Assembly (NCBI RefSeq): GCF_030063305.1
Contig: NZ_JASISV010000001.1
Coordinates: 558,001 to 622,000, forward strand
Length of the DNA stretch: 64,000 nucleotides
Direction of reading: 5' to 3'
Source of the DNA: Salinibacterium sp. G-O1
GTDB taxonomy: Bacteria; Actinomycetota; Actinomycetes; Actinomycetales; Microbacteriaceae
Of this stretch, positions 21,057-30,106 are shown piece by piece. The position numbers were made by a program, and so were the translations under genes. The notes under the pieces are model-generated. The model was not told the origin of the DNA, made no database searches, and saw nothing but the letters and a program-made list of their open reading frames with translations. Each line of letters opens with the position of its first letter. Position 1 is the stretch's first letter.

Positions 21057-21539
21057 ATGGCAAACATTCGCAAGGGTGACCTCGTTCAGGTCATCAGCGG
21101 CCCGACCCAGGATCGCGGCGGAGACCGCGGCAAGCAGGGTCGCGTCATTGGCGTCATCGCTGAGAAGAACCGCGTGATCGTGGAGGGTGTCAACTTTGTC
21201 ACCAAGCACGTCAAGGTCGGTCAGACCCAGCGCGGCACGAAGACCGGTGGCATCGAGACGATGGAGGCACCGATTCACGTGTCCAACATCGCGCTCGTAG
21301 ACCCCGAGACCAAGCTCCCCGCTCGCGTTGGCTTCACTGTTGAGACGGATGACCGTGGCAAGACCACGCGCGTTCGTTACTTCAAGAAGTCACGCCGCGT
21401 CGAGACCAAGAAGTCAAAGGCATTGAAGGGCGAGGCAGCCGAAGAGAAGGCAGCCGAGAAGCCCGCAAAGGCAGCCCCGAAAGCCAAGAAGGATGCTGCA
21501 GCTGAGAAGCCCGCCGCAACCGAGAAGGACGCAAACTGA
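21057..21539 (+). CDS. rplX: 50S ribosomal protein L24, with C-terminal extension
   Basis: The KOW domain ([12 protein letters not shown], about 4-15, then [20 protein letters not shown]) and the [16 protein letters not shown] region define L24, an assembly initiator at the tunnel exit. The protein has 160 residues where about 105 is normal; the excess from about residue 118 is Lys/Ala/Glu-rich ([20 protein letters not shown] and onward). It lies between rplN and rplE with overlapping or near-overlapping codons. Confidence 0.96.
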   Translation: MANIRKGDLVQVISGPTQDRGGDRGKQGRVIGVIAEKNRVIVEGVNFVTKHVKVGQTQRGTKTGGIETMEAPIHVSNIALVDPETKLPARVGFTVETDDRGKTTRVRYFKKSRRVETKKSKALKGEAAEEKAAEKPAKAAPKAKKDAAAEKPAATEKDAN

Positions 21540-22132
21540 TGACTGACACCGCAACTGCTGCGCCGACTGGCAAGACCCAGCCGCGCCTCAAGCAGAAGTA
21601 CCGCACCGAGATCGCTGCGCAGCTCAAGAAGGACTTCGGCTTCACGAACGTGCACCAGGTGCCCGGACTCGTGAAGGTCGTTGTCAACACCGGTGTCGGA
21701 GAGGCAGCCCGCGACGGCAAGATCATTGACGGCGCAGTGAAGGACCTCACGGCCATCACCGGCCAGAAGCCGCAGGTTACCAACGCACGCAAGTCGATCG
21801 CGCAGTTCAAGCTGCGTGAAGGCCAGCCGATTGGTGCACACGTCACGCTTCGTGGCGACCGCGCCTGGGAGTTCCTCGACCGCCTCGTCACGCTCGCGCT
21901 TCCGCGTATCCGTGACTTCCGTGGCCTGAGCGACAAGCAGTTCGATGGTCGCGGCAACTACACCTTCGGCCTCACGGAGCAGTCGATGTTCCACGAGATC
22001 GACCAGGACAAGATCGACCGCGTTCGCGGTTTCGACATCACTGTCGTCACCACGGCGAAGACGGATGAAGAAGGACGCGCGCTGCTCAAGGCGCTCGGCT
22101 TCCCGTTCCGCTCCGCTGAGAACACGAAGTAA
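21539..22132 (+). CDS. rplE: 50S ribosomal protein L5
   Basis: A 197-residue L5 with [14 protein letters not shown] (about 47-60), [23 protein letters not shown] in pieces at about 74-96, and the C-terminal [21 protein letters not shown]. It binds 5S rRNA and P-site tRNA. After it there is a 115-base gap before rpsH. The usual rpsN (S14) gene is missing from this position, and the gap is too short to hold it. Confidence 0.97.
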   Translation: MTDTATAAPTGKTQPRLKQKYRTEIAAQLKKDFGFTNVHQVPGLVKVVVNTGVGEAARDGKIIDGAVKDLTAITGQKPQVTNARKSIAQFKLREGQPIGAHVTLRGDRAWEFLDRLVTLALPRIRDFRGLSDKQFDGRGNYTFGLTEQSMFHEIDQDKIDRVRGFDITVVTTAKTDEEGRALLKALGFPFRSAENTK

Positions 22133-22247
22133 AGTCCCGCACAGTTTTACCGCCAACAGGCACCAGTTCAACCAAGCATCACCGATCGACCAGGTCGGCA
22201 TTCGCGTAACGGATGTCGAAACCGGGCGAGATATGGAAACACCCATC

Positions 22248-22646
22248 ATGACAATGACAGATCCGGTCGCAGACCTGCTGACCAGACTGAGGAACGCCAA
22301 CTCGGCGTACCACGACACGGTTTCGCTGCCCAGCAGCAAGCTGAAGACCCACATCGCCGAGATGCTCAAGAACGAGGGTTACATCGCGGCGTGGAAGATC
22401 GAGGAAGCCCGCGTTGGCCAGACCCTCACGATCGACCTCAAGTACGGCCCCAACCGCGAACGCTCCATCGTGGGCATCAAGCGCGTATCGAAGCCCGGCC
22501 TGCGTGTTTACGCAAAGTCGACCGAGATCCCCAAGGTCCTCGGCGGGCTCGGCGTCGCCATCCTGTCAACCTCCTCCGGTCTTCTGACCGACAAAGAGGC
22601 GACCTCGAAGGGCGTAGGTGGGGAAGTCCTCGCCTACGTGTGGTAA
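22248..22646 (+). CDS. rpsH: 30S ribosomal protein S8
   Basis: A 132-residue S8, the family length when read from ATG 22248; ATGs at 22233 and 22254 are in frame and also possible. It has [20 protein letters not shown] at the N-terminus and the 16S-binding [20 protein letters not shown] region (about 108-127). S8 is a primary assembly protein and, in enterobacteria, the repressor of the spc operon. The start is preceded by an unusually long 115-base gap after rplE. Confidence 0.96.
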   Translation: MTMTDPVADLLTRLRNANSAYHDTVSLPSSKLKTHIAEMLKNEGYIAAWKIEEARVGQTLTIDLKYGPNRERSIVGIKRVSKPGLRVYAKSTEIPKVLGGLGVAILSTSSGLLTDKEATSKGVGGEVLAYVW

Positions 22647-22652
22647 CTGACC

Positions 22653-23189
22653 ATGTCACGTATTGGACGCCTCCCCATCTCCGTCCCTGCAGGGGTCGAG
22701 ATCAAGATCGACGGCCAGGCCGTCGCAGTCAAGGGCCCGAAGGGTGAGCTCAACCTCACCGTCAAGAACCCGATCAAGGTTGCACTCGAAGACGGACAGG
22801 TGCTCGTCACCCGCCCGGACGACGAGCGCGAATCGCGTTCGCTTCACGGCCTGACCCGCACGCTCATCGCGAACCAGATCGTCGGCGTTACCGACGGTTA
22901 CACCAAGGGCCTTGAGGTCGTCGGTACCGGTTACCGCGTCGCAGCCAAGGGCGCCTCGCTCGAGTTCGCTCTCGGTTACTCGCACTCCATCACGGTTGAC
23001 CCGCCCGCGGGCATCAGCTTCACGGTCGAGGGCAACAACAAGGTGACCGTCGTCGGCATCGACAAGCAGGCCGTCGGCGAAGTTGCAGCCAACATCCGCA
23101 AGCTGCGCAAGCCAGAGCCCTACAAGGGCAAGGGCGTGCGCTACGCCGGAGAAGTAGTCCGCCGCAAGGCCGGAAAGAGTGGTAAGTGA
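22653..23189 (+). CDS. rplF: 50S ribosomal protein L6
   Basis: A 178-residue L6 with [19 protein letters not shown] at the N-terminus, two tandem RNA-binding-like domains, and the C-terminal signature [20 protein letters not shown] (about 154-173). It sits near the GTPase-associated region. It lies six bases after rpsH and its stop is next to the rplR start. Confidence 0.98.
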   Translation: MSRIGRLPISVPAGVEIKIDGQAVAVKGPKGELNLTVKNPIKVALEDGQVLVTRPDDERESRSLHGLTRTLIANQIVGVTDGYTKGLEVVGTGYRVAAKGASLEFALGYSHSITVDPPAGISFTVEGNNKVTVVGIDKQAVGEVAANIRKLRKPEPYKGKGVRYAGEVVRRKAGKSGK

Positions 23190-23191
23190 TC

Positions 23192-23566
23192 ATGGCTCTC
23201 GGAATCAAACGAGGTAAGAGCAAGTCGGCAGCCAAGGCTCGCCGTCACACACGCCTTCGCAAGAAGGTCGTCGGCACCGAGGTGCGCCCGCGCCTGGTCG
23301 TCACCCGTTCAGCCAGGCACGTATTCGTGCAGGTTGTCGATGACTCAAAGGGTTTCACCCTGGCATCGGCATCCACGCTCGAGGCTGACATGCGCACTTT
23401 CGACGGTGACAAGACCGCCAAGGCACGCAAGGTTGGCGAGCTCGTCGCCGAGCGCGCAAAGGCAGCAGGCATCGAGGCAGTCGTATTCGACCGTGGCGGC
23501 AGCCGCTACGCAGGACGCGTCGCAGCGATCGCCGATGGAGCACGAGAGGGCGGACTGAACCTGTGA
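23192..23566 (+). CDS. rplR: 50S ribosomal protein L18
   Basis: I use the ATG at 23192 ([21 protein letters not shown]); an in-frame GTG at 23186 overlaps the rplF stop and is a weaker option. The 124-residue protein contains [20 protein letters not shown] (about 33-52) and the C-terminal [24 protein letters not shown]18 binds 5S rRNA. The stop overlaps the rpsE GTG start (GTGA). Confidence 0.97.
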   Translation: MALGIKRGKSKSAAKARRHTRLRKKVVGTEVRPRLVVTRSARHVFVQVVDDSKGFTLASASTLEADMRTFDGDKTAKARKVGELVAERAKAAGIEAVVFDRGGSRYAGRVAAIADGAREGGLNL

Positions 23567-24291
23567 CCGACGCAACGAATACCAACAAGGAGCAGGACGT
23601 GACGTCCGAAGTAACTGACGCACCCGCAGTGGTTACGGCTGAGGCCGTAGCTTCAGCTGCAGTCGTCGACGCGCCGGCAACGGACGTTACCAACGAGCCT
23701 CGCGAGGCCCGCCGTGGCGGCCGTGAGCGCAGCCCCAGCCGTGACCGTGGCAACAGCCGCGACGCGGAGAAGAGCCAGTTCCTGGAGCGCGTTGTCACGA
23801 TCAACCGCGTCTCGAAGGTCGTGAAGGGTGGTCGTCGCTTCAGCTTCACCGCTCTCGTGGTCGTCGGTGACGGTAACGGACTGGTCGGCGTTGGATATGG
23901 CAAGGCCCGCGAGGTTCCTACCGCCATCTCCAAGGGTGTCGAGGAAGCGAAGAAGAACTTCTTCCGCGTTCCCCGCGTCGCCCAGACGATCCCGCACCCC
24001 GTTCAGGGTGAGGCCGCAGCAGGCGTAGTACTGCTTCGTCCCGCATCCGCCGGTACCGGTGTTATCGCTGGTGGTCCAGTTCGCGCCGTACTCGAGTGCG
24101 CTGGCATCCACGATGTACTCAGCAAGTCACTCGGTTCGTCGAACACGATCAACATCGTGCACGCGACGGTAGCTGCCCTCAAGCAGCTCGAGGAGCCTCG
24201 TGCGGTTGCCGCACGTCGTGGCCTCGACCCCGAGCACGTCATCCCGGCTCGCCTCCTGCGCGCCGAGGCAGAAGCTAAGGCAGGTGTCTGA
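23563..24291 (+). CDS. rpsE: 30S ribosomal protein S5, with long N-terminal extension
   Basis: The S5 core begins at about residue 67 ([20 protein letters not shown]) and includes [20 protein letters not shown] and the [14 protein letters not shown] region. S5 takes part in decoding fidelity and mRNA unwinding. The total is 242 residues, against about 165-200 in most bacteria. The extra N-terminus has an acidic/Ala-Val-rich part and then an Arg-rich part ([19 protein letters not shown]). The GTG start overlaps rplR, so the extension is read from the natural coupling site. Confidence 0.95.
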   Translation: MTDATNTNKEQDVTSEVTDAPAVVTAEAVASAAVVDAPATDVTNEPREARRGGRERSPSRDRGNSRDAEKSQFLERVVTINRVSKVVKGGRRFSFTALVVVGDGNGLVGVGYGKAREVPTAISKGVEEAKKNFFRVPRVAQTIPHPVQGEAAAGVVLLRPASAGTGVIAGGPVRAVLECAGIHDVLSKSLGSSNTINIVHATVAALKQLEEPRAVAARRGLDPEHVIPARLLRAEAEAKAGV

Positions 24292-24476
24292 TGGCTGCAC
24301 GCCTGAAGGTAACCCAGATCAAGTCCAAAATCAGTGAGAAGCAGAACCAGCGCGACACCCTGCGGAGCCTCGGGCTTCACCGCATCGGTGACGTCGTAGT
24401 TCGCGAAGACAATTCGCAGAACCGCGGCTACGTTCGCACTGTCGCTCACCTTGTCAAGGTCGAGGAGATTGACTAA
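24291..24476 (+). CDS. rpmD: 50S ribosomal protein L30
   Basis: A 61-residue L30, the normal short bacterial form, with [20 protein letters not shown] (about 6-25) and [15 protein letters not shown]. It is a late-assembly 50S protein. It overlaps rpsE and rplO by one base each (TGATG and TAATG). Confidence 0.97.
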   Translation: MAARLKVTQIKSKISEKQNQRDTLRSLGLHRIGDVVVREDNSQNRGYVRTVAHLVKVEEID

Positions 24477-25159
24477 TGGCTGACGAAAAGAACGCTGCCG
24501 AAAAGGCTGCACCCAAGAAGGCTCCGGCTAAGACCGCTGCCGCCAAGGCCCCTGCGGCCAAGGCTGCCGCGCCGAAGGCTGCTGCACCGAAGGCTGCCGC
24601 AGCCAAGAAGGCTCCGACCAAGGCTGCTGCTTCAACGTCAGACGACGCTGTAGCCGCCAAGGCTCCTGCTGCGAAGAAGGCTCCTGCTGCGAAGAAGGCA
24701 GCGTCTGGTGACGTTGCCCGCCCGCAGGTGCTGAAGGTTCACCACCTTCGCCCGGCCCCCGGTGCCAAGAAGGACAAGACCCGTGTTGGTCGCGGTGAAG
24801 GTTCAAAGGGTAAGACTGCTGGCCGTGGTACCAAGGGAACCAAGGCTCGTTACCAGATGCGTGTTGGCTTCGAAGGTGGTGGCGTTAACTTCGTCATGCG
24901 CGCCCCGAAGCTGCGCGGGTTCAAGAACCCGTTCCGCGTCGAGTACCAGGTTGTCAACCTCGAGAAGCTCGCCGAGCTCTACCCCAAGGGTGGGGATGTC
25001 ACCATCCTCGACCTGGTCGCAAAGGGCGCCGTTCGCAAGAACGAAAAGGTCAAGGTTCTTGGCGACGGCGACATTGCGGTTAAGCTGAATGTTGCAGTCG
25101 ATAAGGTCTCGAGCTCAGCTGAGCAGAAGATCGTCGCCGCGGGCGGTTCCATTAAGTAA
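24476..25159 (+). CDS. rplO: 50S ribosomal protein L15, with histone H1-like N-terminal extension
   Basis: The L15 core starts at about residue 82 ([20 protein letters not shown]) and contains [19 protein letters not shown] and the [19 protein letters not shown] segment. The total of 227 residues exceeds the usual 145-150 by an N-terminal region of about 78 residues made of Ala/Lys/Pro repeats ([19 protein letters not shown]). That composition resembles histone H1 tails and actinobacterial HupB tails. L15 is a late-assembly protein of the 50S core. The start overlaps the rpmD stop, so the extension is a genuine part of the reading frame. Confidence 0.96.
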   Translation: MADEKNAAEKAAPKKAPAKTAAAKAPAAKAAAPKAAAPKAAAAKKAPTKAAASTSDDAVAAKAPAAKKAPAAKKAASGDVARPQVLKVHHLRPAPGAKKDKTRVGRGEGSKGKTAGRGTKGTKARYQMRVGFEGGGVNFVMRAPKLRGFKNPFRVEYQVVNLEKLAELYPKGGDVTILDLVAKGAVRKNEKVKVLGDGDIAVKLNVAVDKVSSSAEQKIVAAGGSIK

Positions 25160-25168
25160 CCATCCCGC

Positions 25169-25186
25169 CACTTGCCGATGCAAGTG
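25169..25186 (+). promoter_or_regulatory. First hairpin between rplO and secY
   Basis: CACTTGC (25169-25175) pairs with GCAAGTG (25180-25186) around CGAT. It precedes a stronger hairpin at 25200-25230. The two together separate the ribosomal genes from secY. Confidence 0.45.
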
Positions 25187-25199
25187 TTGGCGTTAAAAC

Positions 25200-25230
25200 G
25201 AGTGGGGTTCCCTCCCGGGGAGCCCCACTC
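25200..25230 (+). terminator. Strong hairpin before secY, partial terminator or processing site
   Basis: Thirteen base pairs (25200-25212 with 25218-25230, one G-T pair) close a five-base loop 30 bases before the secY start. There is only a weak T content downstream (GATTGCATTAC). It could reduce read-through so that secY is made at lower levels than the ribosomal proteins. Confidence 0.55.
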
Positions 25231-25259
25231 GATTGCATTACTACATAATCGGAGGCCTT

Positions 25260-26585
25260 GTGTTTAGAGCTGTCGCGCGGATCTTCCGCACGCCCGACCT
25301 TCGCAGGAAGATCGGGTTCACGCTCGGCATCGTTGCGCTGTTCCGTCTCGGTTCGTTCATCCCCGCTCCGTTCGTCGATTTCGGCAACGTGCAGCTGTGT
25401 CTCGCAGGAAATGCCGGCACCCAGGGTTTGTACGATCTCGTCAACCTCTTCAGTGGTGGGGCTTTGCTCCAGCTGTCGATCTTCGCTCTCGGGATCATGC
25501 CGTACATCACGGCGTCGATCATCGTTCAGCTGCTGCGCGTGGTCATCCCACACTTCGAGACTCTGTACAAAGAGGGCCAGGCTGGCCAGTCGAAGCTGAC
25601 GCAGTACACCCGCTACCTGACGATCGCGCTTGCTGTACTCCAGTCAACAACGCTGATCACCGTCGCGCGCAGCGGTTCGCTCTTCCCCTCCAACTCCGGC
25701 GTAGCCGAGTGCAGCCAGCTCATCACGGATGATTCCTGGTACGCCATCATGCTGATGGTCATCACCATGACGGCAGGCACTGGCCTCATCATGTGGATGG
25801 GTGAGCTCATCACTGAGCGCGGCATCGGCAACGGCATGTCGCTGCTGATCTTCACGTCAATTTCGGCTCAGTTCCCCGGCTCGCTCAGCAGCATCCTCGC
25901 CGCAAAGGGCGTTGAGGTCTTCATCGCGGTGATCGCCGTTGGCATCATCATCGTGGCCGCTGTGGTGTTCGTGGAGCAGTCGCAACGTCGCATCCCGGTG
26001 CAATATGCAAAGCGGATGGTCGGCAGGCGCACCTACGGTGGCAACAACACGTACATTCCGATCAAGGTCAACATGGCTGGCGTTGTGCCAGTGATCTTCG
26101 CATCGTCGTTGCTGTACCTGCCTGCCCTGATTGCGCAGTTCAACACACCGGCTGCCGGCGAGGCTCCGGCCGAGTGGGTCGTCTGGATCCAGAACTATCT
26201 GACCTCGGGCGATCACCCGCTCTACATGCTGCTCTACTTCGCCCTCATCGTCGGGTTCACGTACTTCTACGTCGCGATCACCTTCAACCCAGAAGAGGTT
26301 GCCGACAACATGAAGAAGTACGGCGGATTCATCCCCGGCATTCGCGCGGGTCGTCCGACCGCCGAATACCTGGACTACGTGCTGACGCGCGTTACCCTGC
26401 CGGGTTCTCTCTACCTCGGCCTGATCGCGTTGATCCCGCTGATCGCGTTGGTGCTCGTTGGCGCCAACACGAACTTCCCGTTCGGTGGGGCAAGCATCCT
26501 GATCATCGTCGGCGTGGGGCTCGAGACCGTGAAGCAGATTGACTCGCAGCTTCAGCAGCGTCACTACGAAGGGCTGCTCCGTTGA
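25260..26585 (+). CDS. secY: Protein translocase subunit SecY
   Basis: The 441-residue central channel of the Sec translocon. I chose GTG at 25260 because GGAGG lies just before it and [20 protein letters not shown] is the normal actinobacterial SecY N-terminus; the in-frame TTG at 25233 has no support. About ten membrane segments are visible, including the plug/second helix region with [20 protein letters not shown] (about 69-88) and cytosolic loops with [15 protein letters not shown]. The stop overlaps the adk TTG start (TTGA). Confidence 0.96.
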   Translation: MFRAVARIFRTPDLRRKIGFTLGIVALFRLGSFIPAPFVDFGNVQLCLAGNAGTQGLYDLVNLFSGGALLQLSIFALGIMPYITASIIVQLLRVVIPHFETLYKEGQAGQSKLTQYTRYLTIALAVLQSTTLITVARSGSLFPSNSGVAECSQLITDDSWYAIMLMVITMTAGTGLIMWMGELITERGIGNGMSLLIFTSISAQFPGSLSSILAAKGVEVFIAVIAVGIIIVAAVVFVEQSQRRIPVQYAKRMVGRRTYGGNNTYIPIKVNMAGVVPVIFASSLLYLPALIAQFNTPAAGEAPAEWVVWIQNYLTSGDHPLYMLLYFALIVGFTYFYVAITFNPEEVADNMKKYGGFIPGIRAGRPTAEYLDYVLTRVTLPGSLYLGLIALIPLIALVLVGANTNFPFGGASILIIVGVGLETVKQIDSQLQQRHYEGLLR

Positions 26586-27181
26586 CCCGGCTTCTCCTCA
26601 TCGGGCCGCCCGGAGCAGGAAAGGGCACCCAGGCCGCTCGGCTTGCTGAGAACTACAGCATCCCCGCCATCTCCACCGGAGACATCTTCCGCTTCAATGT
26701 GAAGAACGAGACGGAACTCGGCTCCAAGGCGAAGGCCTACATGGATGCCGGCGACAATGTTCCGGATTCCCTCACCAACGCGCTCATCCGCGACCGTCTT
26801 GCCGAGTCTGACTGTGACGCAGGATTCCTGCTTGACGGCTACCCCCGCACGACGGACCAGGTGCGCGAGCTCGACGAGTTTCTTGCCGGGCACGGCACGG
26901 CGCTCGATGTTGTCGTGGAACTGGTCGCAGATCCGGATGTGGTCGTCGAACGACTCCGCAAGCGGGCGAGCGAACAGGGACGCAGCGACGACGGGGAGTC
27001 TGTCGTGAGACACCGCCTCGAGGTCTACCGCGACCAGACCGAACCGTTGATCGATGTTTACGATGGTCGCGGAGTGCTGGTGAAGGTCGATGCGATCGGC
27101 GAGATCGACGTCGTAACCGAGCGGATCACCGCCGCTCTCGCAGTGCGCGGCATCGAGCTCGCGGGCCACGCGAGCCACTAG
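26582..27181 (+). CDS. adk: Adenylate kinase
   Basis: A 199-residue enzyme that interconverts ATP + AMP and 2 ADP. The P-loop GPPGAGKGT is at residues 8-16, followed by the AMP-binding STGDIFR and LLDGYPRT motifs. The LID is the short form without the four-Cys zinc site ([12 protein letters not shown]), as usual in actinobacteria. The start is TTG overlapping the secY stop, which is uncommon but forced by the alignment of the N-terminal [11 protein letters not shown]. Confidence 0.96.
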   Translation: MTRLLLIGPPGAGKGTQAARLAENYSIPAISTGDIFRFNVKNETELGSKAKAYMDAGDNVPDSLTNALIRDRLAESDCDAGFLLDGYPRTTDQVRELDEFLAGHGTALDVVVELVADPDVVVERLRKRASEQGRSDDGESVVRHRLEVYRDQTEPLIDVYDGRGVLVKVDAIGEIDVVTERITAALAVRGIELAGHASH

Positions 27182-27183
27182 TC

Positions 27184-28017
27184 GTGGCATTCGGCAACCG
27201 AAAGCTCTATAAGACTCCAGCTGAGCTGCGCCTGATGGTGGAGCCCGGAATACTCACGGCGGCTGCGCTTGCAGCCGTCAGGCTGGCCATTGCCCCAGGG
27301 GTCACGACCCTCCAGCTGGATGCAATCGCCGAGCGGGTCATCCGCGCGGGTGGCGGCGTGCCGAATTTCATGAAAGAGCCCGGCTACCGACACACGATCT
27401 GCGCGTCGGTGAATGATGAAATCGTTCATGGCGTTCCCGGTGACCGCGTCATCGCGGCCGGCGATTTGGTGTCAATAGACTGCGGTGCAGAGGTGGGCGG
27501 CTGGAACGGCGATGCTGCCTTCAGCGTCGTGGTGCCCGACCCCTCCCGACCCGAGGTCGTGGCGCAGCGGCAGCAGCTGTCCGACGCCACCGAACGTTCG
27601 CTGTGGGCTGGAATCGCGGCGCTGGCTACCGCGCGCAAGCTCAACGACGTTGGTGGCGCGATCGAGGATTCCCTGCAGGGCGACATCGAATACGGCATCG
27701 TCGAAGACTTCACCGGGCACGGGATCGGCCGTTCCATGCATGAAGATCCGCCAGTGTTCAACTATCGCGTGCGGGGATCGAGCCCGGAGATCAAACCAGG
27801 GCTCGTGGTGGCGATCGAGCCCATGGTGACCATGGGCGGCATCGACTCGCACGTGCTCGCCGATGACTGGACGATCGCGACAAACGATGGGCTCGACGCA
27901 GCGCACTGGGAGCACTCGATCGCTGTGCACGCCGGCGGGATTTGGGTTCTCACGGCGGAGGACGGCGGCGCTGACAAACTCGGGCCGCATGGCGTCATCC
28001 CGGTTCCTGTCGCCTGA
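27184..28017 (+). CDS. map: Methionine aminopeptidase, type I
   Basis: A 277-residue metallopeptidase that removes the initiator Met from nascent proteins. The five metal ligands are all present: the aspartates in SIDCGAEVGGWNGDAAF, the His in TGHGIGRSMHEDPPV, and the glutamates in VVAIEPMV and WEHSIAVH. The start is GTG two bases after adk. Convergent with the deacetylase gene, it ends three bases away, and the usual neighbour infA is displaced by the sugar locus. Confidence 0.96.
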   Translation: MAFGNRKLYKTPAELRLMVEPGILTAAALAAVRLAIAPGVTTLQLDAIAERVIRAGGGVPNFMKEPGYRHTICASVNDEIVHGVPGDRVIAAGDLVSIDCGAEVGGWNGDAAFSVVVPDPSRPEVVAQRQQLSDATERSLWAGIAALATARKLNDVGGAIEDSLQGDIEYGIVEDFTGHGIGRSMHEDPPVFNYRVRGSSPEIKPGLVVAIEPMVTMGGIDSHVLADDWTIATNDGLDAAHWEHSIAVHAGGIWVLTAEDGGADKLGPHGVIPVPVA

Positions 28018-28020
28018 CTC

Positions 28021-28746
28021 CTAGGGGAGCAGCCGTGTTGTGCGGGCGCGCAGGTGCACGTTGCATGACACAAAGGCTTCGGCGTAGCGAACGCCGGACT
28101 GAAGCCCACGGAAGGCAGCGACTGTCGTTATCTGCCCGAGTACGTCCATGTCGTCGTGGTGCTCCAGCCACGTCAACTGGCTCGCGTGGGAGCGCATCAT
28201 CGCCAACTTGGTATCGAGCTGCTCGGTGATGTCGACAAACTCGCTCGGTTGGAAACCCAGGCCAGCCATGGTGTCCATGTAGAAGAGCGCCGGAACCGCA
28301 CCGATCGGATCACTCCCCGTGTCGTAGAGGGGGAGTGTCGCGAGAAAGCTTGCTGAGAAGGCCAGCGCGGAGGCCTGATTGTGGTCCTCCATATAGTCGC
28401 CGGGCGAGTGGGTGATGATCACGTCTGGACGCGCACGTCTGATCGCGGTGGCAACGAGAAGCTTTTGATCCTCGCTGCTGGCATCGACCTCCCCGTCTGA
28501 AACTCCCAGATTCACATAGTCCGCGCCAATCAGCGACGCCGCCGAACCAGCCTCGCCACGGCGGGTCTCGGCCACGTCGGAACGCGTGCCCGAGGTTGCG
28601 CCGCGGTCACCGCCGGCGATGTGGCACATCGTCACGTGATGACCCAGTGACCGGTACTTTGCGAGAGTTCCCGCGCACATCAATTCAAGGTCGTCGGGGT
28701 GGGCGCCGATACCCATGATCCTCAAGGACGCGGACGGTACAGCCAT
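28021..28746 (-). CDS. PIG-L (LmbE-like) family deacetylase
   Basis: A 241-residue zinc-dependent de-N-acetylase-type protein. The metal site is the AHPDDLELMCAG motif (about 14-25) and the HSPGDYMEDHNQA segment (about 112-124). Relatives remove N-acetyl groups from GlcNAc-containing substrates such as mycothiol precursors, teicoplanin-type compounds or bacillithiol precursors. It is downstream of the ROK regulator, with AGGAGA before the ATG at 28746, so it belongs to the sugar locus rather than to mycothiol synthesis; an N-acylated sugar substrate is inferred. An upstream in-frame start at 28797 would overlap the ROK gene and lacks a ribosome site. Confidence 0.85.
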   Translation of the reverse strand: MAVPSASLRIMGIGAHPDDLELMCAGTLAKYRSLGHHVTMCHIAGGDRGATSGTRSDVAETRRGEAGSAASLIGADYVNLGVSDGEVDASSEDQKLLVATAIRRARPDVIITHSPGDYMEDHNQASALAFSASFLATLPLYDTGSDPIGAVPALFYMDTMAGLGFQPSEFVDITEQLDTKLAMMRSHASQLTWLEHHDDMDVLGQITTVAAFRGLQSGVRYAEAFVSCNVHLRARTTRLLP

Positions 28747-28756
28747 GGTGTTTCTC

Positions 28757-30010
28757 CTAGCGGGTGAGGTCGAGAAGTTCGTGTTCGCACGCGTCAATCG
28801 CCCGGCGACACGCGCCGATCAGCACGGCGTCATCGCCCAGTCCGGCGAGGAGGAGATCGGTGGTCAGCGGTGTGAGTTCGTTGAGCAGTTGCGTGAGCCG
28901 CTCGAGCATCCACGAGCCAGCTCGCGAAATGCCGCCGCCAATGATCACGAGGCTGGGATCAAGGATGCTGATCACCGACGCAATTCCCGCCGCGGTGTAC
29001 GCGAGAAGTGGTTCAACAATCGCGACCGCCTCGGGGTCGCCCGCTTCTGCATGGCGGTAGATGAGCGCTGCATCGACCCGCTGACGATCCCCTCCAGCGG
29101 CATTGACCAACGATCGACCTCCGCCAGACTCGATGAGCTTTTGGGCGGCACGCTGATACGCGGCGCCGCCAACGAGCGTTTCGAAGCGTCCGCGCCGGCC
29201 TTCGGTCGCCTCCGTGTCCAACCCAACGAGGGGCAGGTAGCCGATCTCGCCAGCACCACCGCGCGCCCCTCTGATCAGCTTTCCGGACTTCACGATGCCG
29301 AGCCCGACACCAAAGCCCAGGTGCACGTATGCCACATCGTCACACCCTCTGGCCGCCCCCCGCCATTGCTCGCCGACCACGGCGAGGTGAACCTCGTTCT
29401 CGATGTGAATGGGGCAATCGCCCAGAAAAGACATCTCGGCCACCAGATCGATGTCGTCCCAATCCGGCAGCTGTGGAGCGAGGGTCACCCGCTGCGTGGT
29501 GGGATCCACGATGCCCGGCGTCGCGATGCACAACGCGCGAATCTCCGAATTCTCAAGGTTGGCCGCCACGATGGCACGTTGCAGGGCTGCGCGCACCATG
29601 TCGAGAACTTCGGCGCCGGTGGCGACACCAATCAGATCGACCTGTTCCTGCGCGACCAGGGTGCCGGACAGGTCAGACACCGCCACGCGCGCACGTGTCG
29701 CGCCGATGTCAACGACGGCAACGTGGGCCGAGTCTTCGCGAAACGAGAGCAGCCGCGCGCGTCGACCGGGGCTGCCGGTGGGAGGCTCGGGGGTCTCGGT
29801 CACGCGATCTTCGTTGAGCAATTCGGTGGCGACGGCATCCACAGTGATTTTGGAAAGCCCCGTCGCTTTGCTGATGGCCGGGCGCGACATCGGCCCGCGC
29901 GTCCTGAGAGTGGAAAGCACCTGGCTGCGGTTCATCCTGCGCATCAGCTGCGGGGAACCGGTGACGGCAACAACGTGGTCACGCTCGGGGCTTTCCTCTT
30001 GCGGACACAT
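28757..30010 (-). CDS. ROK-family transcriptional regulator
   Basis: A 417-residue protein with an N-terminal winged helix (about 30-75; PAISKATGLSKITVDAVATE) joined to a ROK sugar-kinase-like domain. The phosphate-binding motif reads DIGATRARVAVSD in place of DIGGTK. The usual ExGH sugar-binding motif is EIGY (in GGAGEIGYLPL), and the Cys-rich zinc motif that normally follows is absent. This points to a non-catalytic sensor with an unusual ligand. It is divergent from the catabolic/transport operon and has AGGAAGG upstream inside a palindrome. Repression relieved by the imported sugar is inferred. Confidence 0.88.
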   Translation of the reverse strand: MCPQEESPERDHVVAVTGSPQLMRRMNRSQVLSTLRTRGPMSRPAISKATGLSKITVDAVATELLNEDRVTETPEPPTGSPGRRARLLSFREDSAHVAVVDIGATRARVAVSDLSGTLVAQEQVDLIGVATGAEVLDMVRAALQRAIVAANLENSEIRALCIATPGIVDPTTQRVTLAPQLPDWDDIDLVAEMSFLGDCPIHIENEVHLAVVGEQWRGAARGCDDVAYVHLGFGVGLGIVKSGKLIRGARGGAGEIGYLPLVGLDTEATEGRRGRFETLVGGAAYQRAAQKLIESGGGRSLVNAAGGDRQRVDAALIYRHAEAGDPEAVAIVEPLLAYTAAGIASVISILDPSLVIIGGGISRAGSWMLERLTQLLNELTPLTTDLLLAGLGDDAVLIGACRRAIDACEHELLDLTR

Positions 30011-30016
30011 AATAAA

Positions 30017-30036
30017 TAAGTTACCTTCCTAACTAA
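30017..30036. promoter_or_regulatory. Near-perfect inverted repeat, candidate ROK operator
   Basis: TAAGTTA-CCTTCC-TAACTAA (7-6-7, one mismatch between arms) lies in the divergent region between the ROK regulator and the isomerase gene, directly at the ROK ribosome site. ROK repressors bind AT-rich palindromes of this size, so it may control both directions. Confidence 0.6.
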
Positions 30037-30106
30037 TCAAATGACAAGTCCGAACCGGAACCCCGGACACCCTTCCATCGGACTCGCGAAGCCGAAGGAG
30101 ACTTTC

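Noticed and set aside
21945-22247. Upstream extension of the rpsH frame into rplE
   Set aside because: S8 has its normal length from 22248, and the extension overlaps rplE out of frame.
22133-22247. Possible remnant of rpsN
   Set aside because: No S14 codons (CxxC or the usual Lys/Arg-rich segments) are visible in any frame.
24500-24700. The Ala/Lys repeat in rplO as a DNA microsatellite or assembly artefact
   Set aside because: Units are degenerate at the DNA level, and the frame is kept through the whole repeat, so it looks like protein-level repeat conservation.
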